A DNA stretch of 64,000 bases from Chaetoderma sp. LZ-2023a (taxonomy: Eukaryota; Mollusca; Caudofoveata; Chaetodermatida; Chaetodermatidae): assembly GCA_034401795.1 (NCBI GenBank), contig CM067367.1, forward strand, positions 34,820,880-34,884,879. Reading direction: 5' to 3'. Below are positions 1 through 11,261 of this stretch, piece after piece (position 1 is the stretch's first letter; every line of letters starts with the position of its first letter). The notes under the pieces were generated by a model that worked only from the letters and a program-made list of their open reading frames with translations, searched no databases and was not told the DNA's origin. The position numbers and the translations under genes are program-made.

Positions 1-1985
1 CCTCCTTCTCGCAGCCGCGATGAAATCAGCAGCCAGTCGAGAAAAGCCTTCCGACGTGGAACGTTGTTTGCTAACATCCACGCAGTCAATTTGAACATTT
101 CGGGACGCTCGTGTAGGAAGCGTCCCTTGGCCTGGGAGATTATGTTCGGAATCTCGGGCAACTGCACAGGATTTTCCACCAGCAGATCTAGAAGATCCGT
201 GAACCACGCCCTGCTCGGCCAATACGGCGCTATTAGCAGGACCAGACACGGTTCCTCCCTGACCGTCACCAATACCTTCGGTAGAAGAATTGTGGGTGGG
301 TACGCGTAAGCGTGCATCCCTCTCCAGCTTATCGCCTGAGCGTCTGTATCGACGGCATTTGGATCTGGAATCGGCGAGACATACGTCATGATTTGAGCAT
401 TTTCCTTTGTGGCGAACAAGTCCACGTTGGGTTTGCCCCAATGCTCGAAGATCCGTCGCAGAACTGGAGGGTTGAGGGACCATTCTGTTGGCAGAATTCT
501 CTGTCTGCGAGACAAAGCATCCGCCAGAATGTTCAATCGGCCAGGAATGTGAGCTGCTTTCAAAACAACCGAGTAATTCCTGCACCATTGAATCAAGTGC
601 CACACCCTGATACACAGAGTGGGCGACCTGGTCCCGCCTTGGCGATTTATATATGATACTACTGTCGAATTGTCCGACCGTATCAATATCACCTTGCCCC
701 TTATCATCGGAAGGAACTCTTCCAACGCCAGTTCCACTGCCATCATTTCCAACAGATTGATATGCAGCTGACTCTCCGGGAGAGTCCATGTGCCCGAGAC
801 CTGGTGTTCTCCCAGGCAGGCACCCCACCCTTCCAGCGATGCATCCGTGTAGACGGACAGCTGGGGGTGGGGTAGGTGCAGTGAAACCCCTAATAGGAGA
901 TTCTGACGCTGTTTCCACCATAGAAGATGCGATATTATCGGCTCCAAAACTGGCACCAGTTTTGACAGGGGTTCTGTTCTCTGTTTCCACAGAGACATCA
1001 GATACAACTGGATAGGTCTTCGCATTAGAGCAGCGTACGGGATAACCTGCTCCATGGAGACCATCATGCCCAGCATCTGAAGGAACCTCCTCGCCTGAAT
1101 GTGGTTTCCCACTCGAAAACTCTTGAGGATGCCTAACAGAGACACCACTCTGGGCTCTGACGGGTAAACCCTGCCCTCCTCGAGATCGAATCGCATCCCC
1201 AAATAAACGAAATGTTGAGTGGGCGTCAACTCGGATTTCTCCTCGTTGATTATCCAGCCTAGATCTGAAAGTAACTTCAGAGTCAGAGCAGTATCCACGT
1301 TCAACCTGGCTGCCGAGTCTGCCTTGAGCAGCCAGTCGTCTATGTAGGTGTGTAGCGCCACGTTCTCTTTTCTGAGAAACGCTGTCACCGCAAGGACCAC
1401 TCTTGTGAAAACCCTCGGAGCTGTCGACAGGCCAAACGGGAGAACTGTAAAGTCCCATACTTGATTCTGAAACGCAAATCTCAGAAACCTGTGCCAACTC
1501 CGATTCATAGGAATGTGGAAATATGCATCTTTCAGATCGATCGATACACACCACATTCCTTTCCTCAATCCCGCCATTACCGACCTCGGCGTTTCCATCT
1601 GGAACCGAGGCGTATGGATAAACCAATTTAATGGCCTGAGATTGAGTATGGGTCTCCATCCCCCTGTGCTCTTGGGGACAAGGAACATGTTTGAATAGAA
1701 GCCTGGAGTGTTTCGGTTTGCTGGTTTTATTGCTCCCTTCAGAAGCAAACCCGACACTTCCTTTTGAACGGCTTCTAACTTGTCTGGCTCCCTTGGTACG
1801 GGTGTCCAGACAGGTGCCAAAGACAGATTTTGTGGTGGAAAGTCCCACCACTCCGGCATGTAACCCTGGGATAACCATCCCAGGACCAGACTGTCTGGTG
1901 TCACACCTCGCCAGGCCTCGACGAAACGCATGAGCCTTCCACCCACCATAGACGCCTCGACGTCTAACGGGGTTGTCCGGCTCAC
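1..1985 (-). CDS. DIRS-type retrotransposon reverse transcriptase/RNase H (partial, runs off window)
   Basis: The minus-strand frame is open from about 1985 to base 1, with a likely Met codon at 1949-1947. A VGGRL block near the start precedes the RT domain. RT motifs in order are SIDLKDAYFHIP (about 1540), PFGLSTAPRVF and the catalytic YIDDWL (about 1350). RNase H follows with YTDASLEGWGA, LLEMMAVELAL, RSDNSTVVSYI and HIPGRLNILADALSRR (about 850-520), which supply the expected acidic residues. In DIRS elements this polyprotein copies element RNA into DNA, and a tyrosine recombinase integrates it without target duplication; the recombinase should lie left of base 1. I saw no stop codon in nearly 2 kb, so this is the best-preserved coding frame in the window. 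A 15-C run at 1992-2006 just upstream could be slippage-prone. The block is more GC-rich than most of the window. Confidence 0.88.
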   Translation of the reverse strand, partial: MSRTTPLDVEASMVGGRLMRFVEAWRGVTPDSLVLGWLSQGYMPEWWDFPPQNLSLAPVWTPVPREPDKLEAVQKEVSGLLLKGAIKPANRNTPGFYSNMFLVPKSTGGWRPILNLRPLNWFIHTPRFQMETPRSVMAGLRKGMWCVSIDLKDAYFHIPMNRSWHRFLRFAFQNQVWDFTVLPFGLSTAPRVFTRVVLAVTAFLRKENVALHTYIDDWLLKADSAARLNVDTALTLKLLSDLGWIINEEKSELTPTQHFVYLGMRFDLEEGRVYPSEPRVVSLLGILKSFRVGNHIQARRFLQMLGMMVSMEQVIPYAALMRRPIQLYLMSLWKQRTEPLSKLVPVLEPIISHLLWWKQRQNLLLGVSLHLPHPQLSVYTDASLEGWGACLGEHQVSGTWTLPESQLHINLLEMMAVELALEEFLPMIRGKVILIRSDNSTVVSYINRQGGTRSPTLCIRVWHLIQWCRNYSVVLKAAHIPGRLNILADALSRRQRILPTEWSLNPPVLRRIFEHWGKPNVDLFATKENAQIMTYVSPIPDPNAVDTDAQAISWRGMHAYAYPPTILLPKVLVTVREEPCLVLLIAPYWPSRAWFTDLLDLLVENPVQLPEIPNIISQAKGRFLHERPEMFKLTAWMLANNVPRRKAFLDWLLISSRLREG

Positions 1986-2123
1986 AGTCCGCCCCCCCCC
2001 CCCCCCTCTTTCTTAACGAGAGAGAGAGAACCATTTCGTTCTAGGCACGACGGGTATAACTGGCACCGCTGTTCCTGTCACACAGGCGCGGTCCAGGCGG
2101 ATATGAAGGGAGCTTTCGTACCC

Positions 2124-4196
2124 TCAGGTACGCTTTGGCCCCTTCTGTCCGCCCTTTGAGGCCTTACCCTTAACCTTCCCCTTGCCCTTCCCGCCTCTAG
2201 GACGGTCAGGAGCAACATTGGGAAGGGTAGGTGCCTCTACAACCTTCCTGGGTTTCTTCGCCGGCGGCGGCTCTGAAAACCCAGCTGAAGCAGAAGTCGC
2301 AACAGGCCTAGCTTTCGCCTTGCCCTTATGCTTCTTCTGCTTCTTTGAAGGTTGTCCCGTTAGCGGTTTACCCACAGCCCCTAGTGCGTGCGCTTGCCGC
2401 ACTAGCTCTAGCTGTAGATTTACGGCTAACCGATTCTGCGCGATACTGGCGGTATCCTCTAAGATGGCCCGCGCTTGGCCACCGAAGATGCTAGGCCCTG
2501 TCAGGGGCGTCCCAAGAAGACGCTCCCTGACTGCCGTAGCCGGACGCATATGGTCAATGACCATTTGCCTCCTGGACTTCGTCACTCGCGCTTGCACCCT
2601 TGCCAATGCGTCCATCGACAGCACCAAGCCGTCATTGACACATGAAAGCGCCACAGGTGGCACAGGGTGGCCTGCCTCTGCTTCAGCCCACACCGACTGA
2701 AGGAGACGATACGAGTGGTTGACAGCACTCATAGCTGCCCTCACACCCTCATCTCATAGGGACAGGACTTCTTCTTGGTGAACCTGAGACTTGTCCACAA
2801 GTGCCGGACCGGGGCCACCCGACACAGCACTCTGGATGCCCAGTACCCATCGGTCATCCTCCGTGACCGACGGGACTACACCATATCTGTCGTATTCCCC
2901 CCACGGAATACGACGTCTTGCCCGCACCTCCCTGGAGGCCGCAGGGAGCTGACCCTTGGTCATCAGTTGTTTGCTATAAATAGCATCCAACAAATCTATG
3001 AACCGTGGATCCAGTCCCACTGACTGAATCTGGGCCGCGGGCAAAATCCCCGTCCTGATCGACGCAACCGACGGACGGGGCGCATCTTCATCGGCCGTGG
3101 CCGAAACCACAGACGGGTCCACCCTGGCTAGCCACGCCAGAGTATCTGACCAATCTACCTCCGATGAAGACACCCCCGCAAACACGTCACCCGTTGACGT
3201 GCTCACAGGCCTGCCAGCCACGGCCTCCCGGCAAGGAGCCACGGCAGGCACTCCGCTACCACACGGTTCCGCCGCCACCCCATGAAACACTCCGGTCCAT
3301 GGGGTAGGTCCGCATGGAAAACCGTAAGGACCTGTAGCCGTCGCGGAACCATAGCCGGACACGGGCGCCAACGGCACCCCACGTCCGACTGCCGGACCAG
3401 GCGAGATAGGTGAGTACCACGCCCGGCCCGGCACACCCGTTCCAGTGGCGGCTGATGCCAAACCAAGCCGCATGGAACCGATGCACGGTAACGGATTGGC
3501 CTCAGCCACAGGCGGAGCCGCTGACCTGGCTTGCGCCAAACCAGACAAATGGAGGCCGGTTCCATCCAGGACGGAATCAACCTCCATATTCTCCACCTGC
3601 GGCTTCACGGGCCGCAGCAACCTCTCCTCCTCGGCCTCCTCGTCTTCAGACTCCGAAGAGTCGTCACTCGACGAGTCAACCGTGGAACCGTCCTGGCGAA
3701 CAGCTCCCACACCTGACGGACCGGCCACCGCTACTGGACCACCCGGAGGTGGCCGCAGAGAAACAGAACCAGTCTGGCCGGAGCCAGGCGGGACTGCCAG
3801 GGGGCCGTACGAGACGGCCCCCTCGGAAACCAGTCCAGAATCCTGTCCAAGGACAGGATCCGTACCAGGCATGGGGAGAAACTGGCCCCCAACCTTTGGT
3901 AGCAGGGACGACACCAGCGTGGGCAGAACGCTATGCAGAAAACCCTGCATAGCCGGACCAAACCACGCCGGCGGTGCCATCTCCGCCACCTCCAGCTGGG
4001 GACATGGAGCACCCCCACCAGCCGAACCGGGCGCTCCATGATTTACTCTCGGACCGCCTGACCCCGCGTCAGACCCAGCCAAGTCCTTCTGGGCAAGGAA
4101 CTTAACCATCATCTCCACGGACCACACTGCACAAACATTACACCTATGGTCAATATTACACAGGGAACACCTAAAACAGACATGGTCCTTGAACAC
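2124..4196 (-). pseudogene. DIRS element gag-like ORF, interrupted by one in-frame TGA
   Basis: Two minus-strand frames, 4196-2754 (480 codons) and 2744-2124, lie in the same phase and are separated only by a TGA at 2756-2754. The N-terminus has a metal-binding-like cluster (Cys7, Cys10, Cys13, His17, Cys19, Cys22). A long Gly/Pro/Ser/Ala-rich low-complexity middle includes an acidic Ser/Asp/Glu patch. The second half begins with an Ala- and Leu-rich, probably helical segment and ends in a very basic Lys/Gly/Pro tail suited to nucleic-acid binding. Position directly upstream of the RT frame and the domain style fit a DIRS structural protein. The TGA is either a nonsense mutation or a readthrough site. 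Assignment rests on context and composition, not on a diagnostic motif. Confidence 0.68.
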
Positions 4197-6688
4197 GACA
4201 CGGACAAACTTATGGCATTTGTCACATGATGGCGGGGCTGGCTTGGCCTATAATATAAGCACAAACCTACAATAAACAAGCGGAACGAGACCCGGATGGA
4301 AGGCAGACAATTAACTTTCAAATAATTTGACTCATAAATTAACTGTACCCCTCCCGCACCCCACCCCGCCACGTTACAACAACGATCGCATTGATTATGA
4401 CGACAAGAACGAGACGGGCATTAAACACACCCATAATAGATCCTCCAGGATGTGTAACGGCTCCAGGAATCATATCGCATAGCATTCGGGGTATATTTAC
4501 TAATCAATATAAATTATACTCCAACGAAGCAGCACGATATGTGAAGAAAACAACAAAATGTATACAAACTGCTGTATCACACGGTAAAACCGCAGACCAC
4601 GCATCTACTCAAGAATTTTGAAACCACCGATCATTGCAAACCGATCGTGATCGCACGTAAACTTGATCATTCTAAAGTTTCCGGTACCATTTTTAGTACG
4701 CAGCACACAGAACAAGATGCGCGAATTAATGAAAAAAAATTTTCTTCACATAAACATCCGAGCGACCGGGTGTGACATCACCCGCTCAGATCCTACGGAG
4801 AACGACGTCAGCCGATATTCGTGTTAGAAATACTGTAGCATAACACCTATTTTCATATCTGCCGATCGCCTGTTGGGGGTTAAAGAAGGCGATCGTCTGG
4901 CATATATCGTTGTTAGCACACGTCCCAGATTCTATGGGGTCAGAAATTGGAACATGCGACACAGCGAAATTTAGAGACCTTAAGTCTTTTAACTATGGAT
5001 AATAAAGAATGATACAACCTGGTTATCTTCGGCGGTATTCTCCATAGTATCCTTAGTTATCCTTTCACGAACACACAAACTATCACAGATTAAAGACTTA
5101 GATTTTCTTTCACAAAAAACAGCTAAAATCCTTAATGCAAAAAGCATGTATCGCTCTTGTTGCTATGCAAACAAGAATGTGCTCTATGGTAAGCGGGTAC
5201 TCGGCTGTTGGGAGCCGAGTACCCGGTTCCCAGGAGTCGGTAAAGCTTTCTAAGTCTATAATCCTAGAGCCGCTGTCAAGGCCAGCTGTATATCAGAAGT
5301 AACAGAATGGTGAGTATTGATCGAAGGAGAATGTGTCAACAGTAAACTATTAAAAAATGTTTTGGATATTTTTTGGAAAATCCAAGATGGCCACACGAAA
5401 AATTGGCCAATCTAAGTTCTGTATGCAGGCTTGGAAGTGTACCGGTCTAGGGTCATTCGAGCCAAGTTCGGTTGAAATCGGCCACGCCATTAACTAAGAA
5501 CTTTTGTCTTTTAACGCCATTTTGTCGCCTCAAACGATTGTGCATGATGTCATTACGTTCCAATACAACCTATTCATTATTTACGTAATAATTATCATGT
5601 TGAATATTTTGAACCTAATTTGTCAATTTAACTTCTTCAAGAAGCTTGATAGCGCTTATTTGTTCTGACGCATCAATCACACTGATTGGTAACCTTATTT
5701 ACCTTTGGTAGTAAAACTTTTAATTTGTCAGTTTATTTTGTTTATTATCAACTTATAGATGGCACCTCTATAACTAAGCAGATATACAGATGTACAGCAG
5801 ATATACAGCCTAGGGTTTTTCTGATTTGCTGAAAAGTAAATAAATTACGGCAGCCTTCATAGACTGAAGAAAGGTATAATAACTTTAAAAAGCTAAAAAT
5901 ATTATGCAGAGATTATGAGTGGCATGTTATATCACCTGAAACGCTATTATGAGGTGAGGTTACAGGTAGTTTTCATTTACTACTACAATACACTAAAAGT
6001 TGTGTGCATGCATGACTTAATAAATAAGAAATAGATATGTGACATCACTGACATGCTTTTTGCTGCCCCATGTATCCCGATTCTAAGGATGTCAGACATG
6101 TTAGAATCTGTTCAAATATTGAATAGAAGATTGAGAATCAGCTGAAGGGCATGTGGTCTGATAGATGGGCAATAACAGGACTGGATAGAGAGGATGGAGG
6201 CCTTTGTTCAGGGCATTTTGTTCCCACTCAATCCCACCCTCCCCATCCCCATCGAGTCCTGTCCTGTTCACCCCTATGTACACACGTTTCTATGGAGAGA
6301 ATATTGGCATTTCCTATGGCACCTCCAGCCTATTAAATCAGCAGGCTCAAATGTCTTTATTAACCACAATAGACTGCTTTTAGCCGACTTAGAACACTCG
6401 CTTGAACACTTCCATGGCACTTTAAAAAAATTTCATTCTTTATGATATAAAACATCTCCTGTTGAATATTTTGAAATTACTTTTACTGGAAGACGTTGCT
6501 GCCCTAGGCAGCAACAGTTCCAGTCAACTTAATGTCAAAATATTTCAGTTTTCCTCTATGGTTGCTGTGAAAATGAGAAATGGGGAATTCATGGATGAAA
6601 GGGTTAAGCAACCACTCCCTTTTATTAGACACTCGTAAACATGCACATGGCACTGATGTATTAATACAAATTTTATTGTCACAGGAAA
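4197..6688. other. Non-coding: DIRS leader/terminal region and unassigned AT-rich DNA
   Basis: No supported gene. The part next to gag probably includes the 5' leader and terminal repeat of the DIRS element, whose end I could not place. It holds two hairpins (4863-4895 with an 8-bp stem, and 5194-5225). At about 5380-5500 a short stretch carries the AAGATGGCC core and a 'ttggcc' motif, related to the tandem repeats at 7.8-9.4 kb. Short frames at 6100-6445 show no recognisable protein. Confidence 0.5.
5194..5225. repeat. Perfect 13-bp hairpin with 6-nt loop
   Basis: The arms 5194-5206 (CGGGTACTCGGCT) and 5213-5225 are exact reverse complements around a GTTGGG loop. It stands out as GC-rich in AT-rich surroundings. 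It could be a terminal structure of the neighbouring DIRS element or a foldback remnant; nothing in the sequence decides. Confidence 0.75.
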
Positions 6689-7793
6689 ACAATTTTCAAT
6701 ATGGTCGCCGGTGGCTCGCGGCCATCTTGGATTTCGGATCATAGCCAATTTCAATTGGTTTCTTTCAATTGGTTTCTTCCCCAGAGGTAGTCCAACCACT
6801 CTATGAAGTTTCATAGCGATCCGATAAACGATAACGGAGTTATCATCTAGCGGCCATCTTGGATTTCGGATCATTGTCGATTTCGATAGGTTTCTTCCTC
6901 AGACCTAGTCCAACCACTCTATGAAGGTTCAAAGTGATCCGATAAACGGTAACGGAGTTATCATCTGGAAACCAATTTTCAAGATGGCCACCAGTGGCTG
7001 GCGGCCATGTTGGATTTTGGATCATTGTCAATCTCAATAGGTTTCTTCCCCAGACGTAGTCCAACCACCCTATGAAGTTTCATAGCAATCCGATAAACGA
7101 TAACAGAGTTATCATCTGGAAATCAATTTTCCAGATGGCCACCGGCGGCCATCTTGGATTTCGGATCATTGTCAATTTTGATAGCTTTCTTCCCCAGACC
7201 TAGTCCAACTACTCTATGAAGTTTCAAAGCAATCAGATAAACGGTAACGGAGTTATCATCCAGAAACCAATTTTCAAGATGGCCGCCTGTGGTTGTCGGC
7301 CATCTTGGATTTCGGAACAGCATCGATTTCGATAGGTTTCTTCCTTCCGCAGACTTAGTCCAACCATTCTATGAAGTTTCAAAGCGATCTGATAAACGGT
7401 AACGGAGTTATAATCAGGAAACCAATTTTCAAGATGGCTACCGGTGGCTGGCGCCCATCTTGGATTTCCGATCGTTGTCAATTTCGATAGGTTTCTTCCC
7501 CAGTCCTGGTCCAACCACTCCATGACGTTTCAATGCGATCCGACAAATGGTAACTGAGTTATCATCCAGAAACCAATTTTCAAGATGGCTGCCAGTGGCT
7601 GGTGGTCATCTTGGATTTCGGATCAGCGTCGATTTCGACAGGTTTCTTCCCCAGGCCTAGTCCCACCACCCTATGAAGTTTCAATGCGTTCCGACAAACG
7701 GTAATGGAGTTATCATCCGGAAACCAATTTCCAAGATGGTCGTCAGTGGCTGGCGGCCATCTTGGATTTCGGATCATCGTCAATTTCGATAGG
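6689..7793. repeat. Tandem array of about 151-bp monomers, about eight copies
   Basis: The anchor 'ccaattttcaagatgg' and close variants recur near 6974, 7123, 7268, 7420, 7571 and 7724 (spacing 145-153 bp), with two more diverged or deleted copies to the left. Each monomer has a near-palindrome (AAGATGGCCGCC, a short loop, then GGCGGCCATCTTGG) followed by conserved 'tttcggatcattgtcaat', 'aggtttcttccccag' and 'gataaacggtaacggagtt' segments. The period is not a multiple of three, so the long minus-strand frames here change frame from unit to unit and are not genes. Confidence 0.9.
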
Positions 7794-7794
7794 C

Positions 7795-9372
7795 CGCCAA
7801 ACGTGCAACATTTTGATTGGTCCACTGCACCCATGTTTCTGACGTAGATCCTTCCCTTGAAAAAACTTTAATGGCACTCAGTGCCTAATCATATCTCCCA
7901 AATTTTGGCCCAATCCACTTAGTCGTTCTGAAGTTGTTTTGGCAAAAAATAGGTTATCGAAGATGGCCGCCAAAACATTTGGCCAATCAAGTTCCCTTGA
8001 ACAAACTTGGTGCAGCTCTTGCCCTAGATGATCTTTCATGCATTTTGAATTGATCCCCAAAGCTGTTTTGGAGACGATTTTTAAAGACATTTCTAAAAAT
8101 CAACCAAAATCCAAGATAGCGCGAGAAGAATACATTTTAAATTTTCCTTTGCTTTAGTATGGTAGACTTAGGCAGGTAAATGATCCAGGATGGCTGCTGT
8201 CCGACAGTCTCGAAACTGGCAAATTTGAAATAACAATGTGCAAAAACCTATATAAAAGCAATTTCGGCCTCAAAATCCATCAAATAAGAAATTCTAATAT
8301 GGCCGCCAAAAACGCTATATATTGATTGGCCCACGGCAGCCATGTTTTTTGACGGATCGACTTCTCTTGATCAAACTTTAATGGCCCTTAGTCCCTAATC
8401 ATATATCACAAATTTCGGCCTGATCGCTTCAGCGGTTCTGGGAAAGAAGTCGTTTTTGCGAAAACGAGGTCATCCAAGATGGCCGCTGAACCATTTGGTC
8501 AATTAAGTTCCCTTGAAAAAACTTGGTTCAGCTCTTGCCCTAGATCATATCTCGTGAGTTCTGAATCGATCCCTCAAACAGTTTCGGAGAAGATTTTGAC
8601 ATTTCTAAAAATCGGTCAAAATCCAAGATGGCCATTGGCCAAATTGGCCGATCAGCTTCATTTGAACAAATTTGAATCTCTATGCCCTAAGGATGCTTCC
8701 TGCCATATATAATTGAAATCGGCACAGAGGTTCTCGAGAAGACATTTTAATTTTCCCATTGCTTTAGTATGGGAGCTTTTGGCGGGGAAATGATCCAAGA
8801 TTCCCGCCAAACCGTTTATCCGACACTTTCTAAAATTGCAAATTTGAGATCATAATACCCAAAAACCCACATAAAATCAATTTTGGCATCAAAATCCATC
8901 AAATAAAAAAAATCCAATATGGCTGCCAAATACGCTATATTTTGATTGGCCCACGGCGGGCATGTTTTTTGACAGATCAACTTCTCTTGAACAAACTGTA
9001 ATGGCCCTTATTTCCTAATCATATCTGCCAAATTTCGGCCCAATCTCTTCAGCGGTTCTGGAGAAGTCGTTTTCGCTAAAACTAGGTCAACCAAGTTGGC
9101 CGCCGAACCATTTGACCAATCAAGTTCCCTGGAACAAACTTAGTTTAGCTCTTGCCCTAGATCATATTCCATGAAGTTTGCTTCAATCCCTCAAGCGGTT
9201 TTGGAGATTTTTCAAGACGTTTCTAAAAATCGGCCAAAATCCAAGATGGCCACCAGCCAAATTGCCCGATCGGCTTCATTTGAACAAACTTGGATCTCTA
9301 TGCCCTAAGGATACTTCCTGCCATATATAATTGAAATCAGCCCAGTGGTTCTTGAGAAGAAGTCGTTTAAAC
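7795..9372. repeat. Tandem repeat of about 618-bp units, three copies
   Basis: The segment 'gattggcccacggc' followed by 'catgttttttgac' occurs near 7815, 8325 and 8943. The second interval is 618 bp. The first is 510 bp because copy 1 lacks about 108 bp containing 'cttcctgccatatataattg'. Each copy contains several AAGATGGCC or AATATGGCC cores spaced by 'tcaagttcccttgaacaaacttgg'-type segments. No coding capacity. It abuts the 151-bp array and shares only its short core motif. Confidence 0.85.
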
Positions 9373-9469
9373 GAAAAGTTGACGGACGACGGATATGTAT
9401 TGTAGGTCGAGTTATTGTTAGATCGCTCAAAATCAATCAATAGCTTGATACTGTTCGATATTCCGGACC

Positions 9470-9680
9470 GGTACCATATACCTTTATATCAGTAATGGAT
9501 TCACCTCTAACATATTGGATATTCGGTACCCACCCATTGGATATTTCGTTTCGGGTACGGAATAGCCAATGGATGGGTACGGAATATCCAACGGGTTAGG
9601 TACGGATTCTCCAAAATTAAGGTACAGTATAACCAAAAATAGGGTATGGAATAATGGGGACAGATTTGCTAGGGTACGGA
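9470..9680. repeat. Inverted/direct short repeats of a GGTACGGAATATCCAA motif
   Basis: A left segment at about 9513-9548 (ttggatattcggtaccc, then acccattgg) is repeated as its reverse complement at about 9561-9593 (ccaatggatgggtacgg, then aatatccaa). Related copies of 'ggtacgga' continue to 9680. The block can fold into an imperfect hairpin. Confidence 0.7.
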
Positions 9681-9692
9681 TTGACTACATAC

Positions 9693-10420
9693 CTTTATTT
9701 CAATAGATAAATCATTTTTACACACAATTTAAAGATTTGATCAAATTGTAGTAGAGATAAGTTATTATTTTACCTATCTTTTTATTTGACGTGTGAAAAA
9801 CATGTTTTCATTATTACTTTTTTGAGGGTCCATAAAAATGTTCATAACTGAAATGAAACAAACTGGTCCAGTTTTAACATTAGACGACATATGCCAGTTG
9901 CTGTCAAACACGGTATGTTGATTTCACCAACATAACAATAATTTTTTCTATGGATGCGCCGAAGGGGCATGGGGTGCTTATATTGTTTTCATATCTAGAT
10001 TGATTTTTTTCATGCACATGCCCACTCCAAACATGGCTATAGTTTCAATATATGATACAAACTAAAATAATGTGAACGTTTTATGATATGCATAACAATC
10101 CTTATTCTCATTTTAAACACCAGATCTACTACTTTACAAAGTAAGGATACAGAATTTTGATTTTGAAAATGGTGTTGCTGTTTACTACAACTTAAATTGT
10201 GCTTCCGTTTTAGCAGCATTTGTATCATTATTTTCATTATTTATTCACCTGTTGCGATATCATAGACAGTGATATGTCATATCACCATCTTGTCATAATA
10301 GAAATAACGAATTTACATCCCTGTTAGAAACTGGTACCTAAGTACACAAAAACCCTCTGAAAGCCAATAATGGGTATTTATACATGGTAAATTTATTGGG
10401 AGGAATAAAGAACTTATAAG
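9693..10420. repeat. Dispersed repeat 'R', uninterrupted copy
   Basis: This segment is closely similar to 57151-57639 joined to 63733-64000. Between those two pieces a hAT transposon is inserted, so this copy serves as an approximate empty site. Shared landmarks are 'gaggtccataaaaatg'-like text near 9825, 'ggatgcgccgaaggggcatgg' (partly) near 9952, and 'cttgtcataatagaaataac' near 10290. Only short frames occur and none is recognisable. Nature of the repeat unknown. Confidence 0.82.
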
Positions 10421-11261
10421 GCATGTGTTATTTCACTTAATAAATAGAAGTCATTTCTTGACAAAAGCTTTAGCGTGGAGTATCCGATTTCAAGGCGCTT
10501 AAGCAGAAATTGCTTATAATTTAACCGTAGATATTTAAAAATAAATTGGCTTAATTTGTTAGTGACTTTATCCCTTATCCAGCGCCATGTTAGAAGAAAC
10601 TCCCCTAAAACGAAATGTCAAAACACACCGCCATTAGGCGATGACATACTTCAAAATAAACAAAAACGATGGTATCCTGTTTCGGTGACACCGTGTACAG
10701 GCTCACCCAAATTACTGTTTCTGGACAATACACCTATCATATGGAGCAAAAAATGTTGAACGTCCGAAGTTGTCAGAATGGGGAACTGTTTTATTGTCAT
10801 TTTCTTATATTTTTCTCGGGTGATGGTGGTGGAGTTTCCTCAGACTGGAACTAGTTGTGATGACTTACTGACTGAAGCATCAAATGCAAATATGCATAAG
10901 TTATTGAATAATGCTATGCATATACTCATTGATTTTGATCAAATGTGCTAAGAACAGGCACCACGCTATTGACTTTTGAACCACCCTGTCCAGTATGGAT
11001 TTTGGCACTGGTCACATGGTATAAATAAAACATACGACTGGGAAGAATTTACAATTTTTTAAACAAAAAATTTACGTTTTTTATTTAAAATACAATGATT
11101 TAAAGGCATATGATAACAAGAGCTCCACAAATGGCGCATAATACCCCGCCATGATGACAAACCAATGAATGAGAGCTATTAGAAAATATTTATTTCTTCC
11201 TCAGCCCCATCAGACCAGTCATCCTCATGCGACCGTAGGAAGTGATCCAATAAATGAAATT
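10421..11261. other. No gene seen
   Basis: AT-rich sequence without recognisable protein, RNA or repeat structure. Two overlapping short frames at 10556-10854 show no domain. Confidence 0.5.

Noticed and set aside
2182-3952. Several plus-strand frames, including 172- and 198-codon ones
   Set aside because: Shadows of the GC-rich DIRS gag frame on the opposite strand.
6545-7834. Series of minus-strand frames encoding similar peptides (RNPRWPPATG, KLHRVVGLGLGKKP)
   Set aside because: They follow the 151-bp tandem repeat, and the frame shifts at each unit because 151 is not divisible by three.
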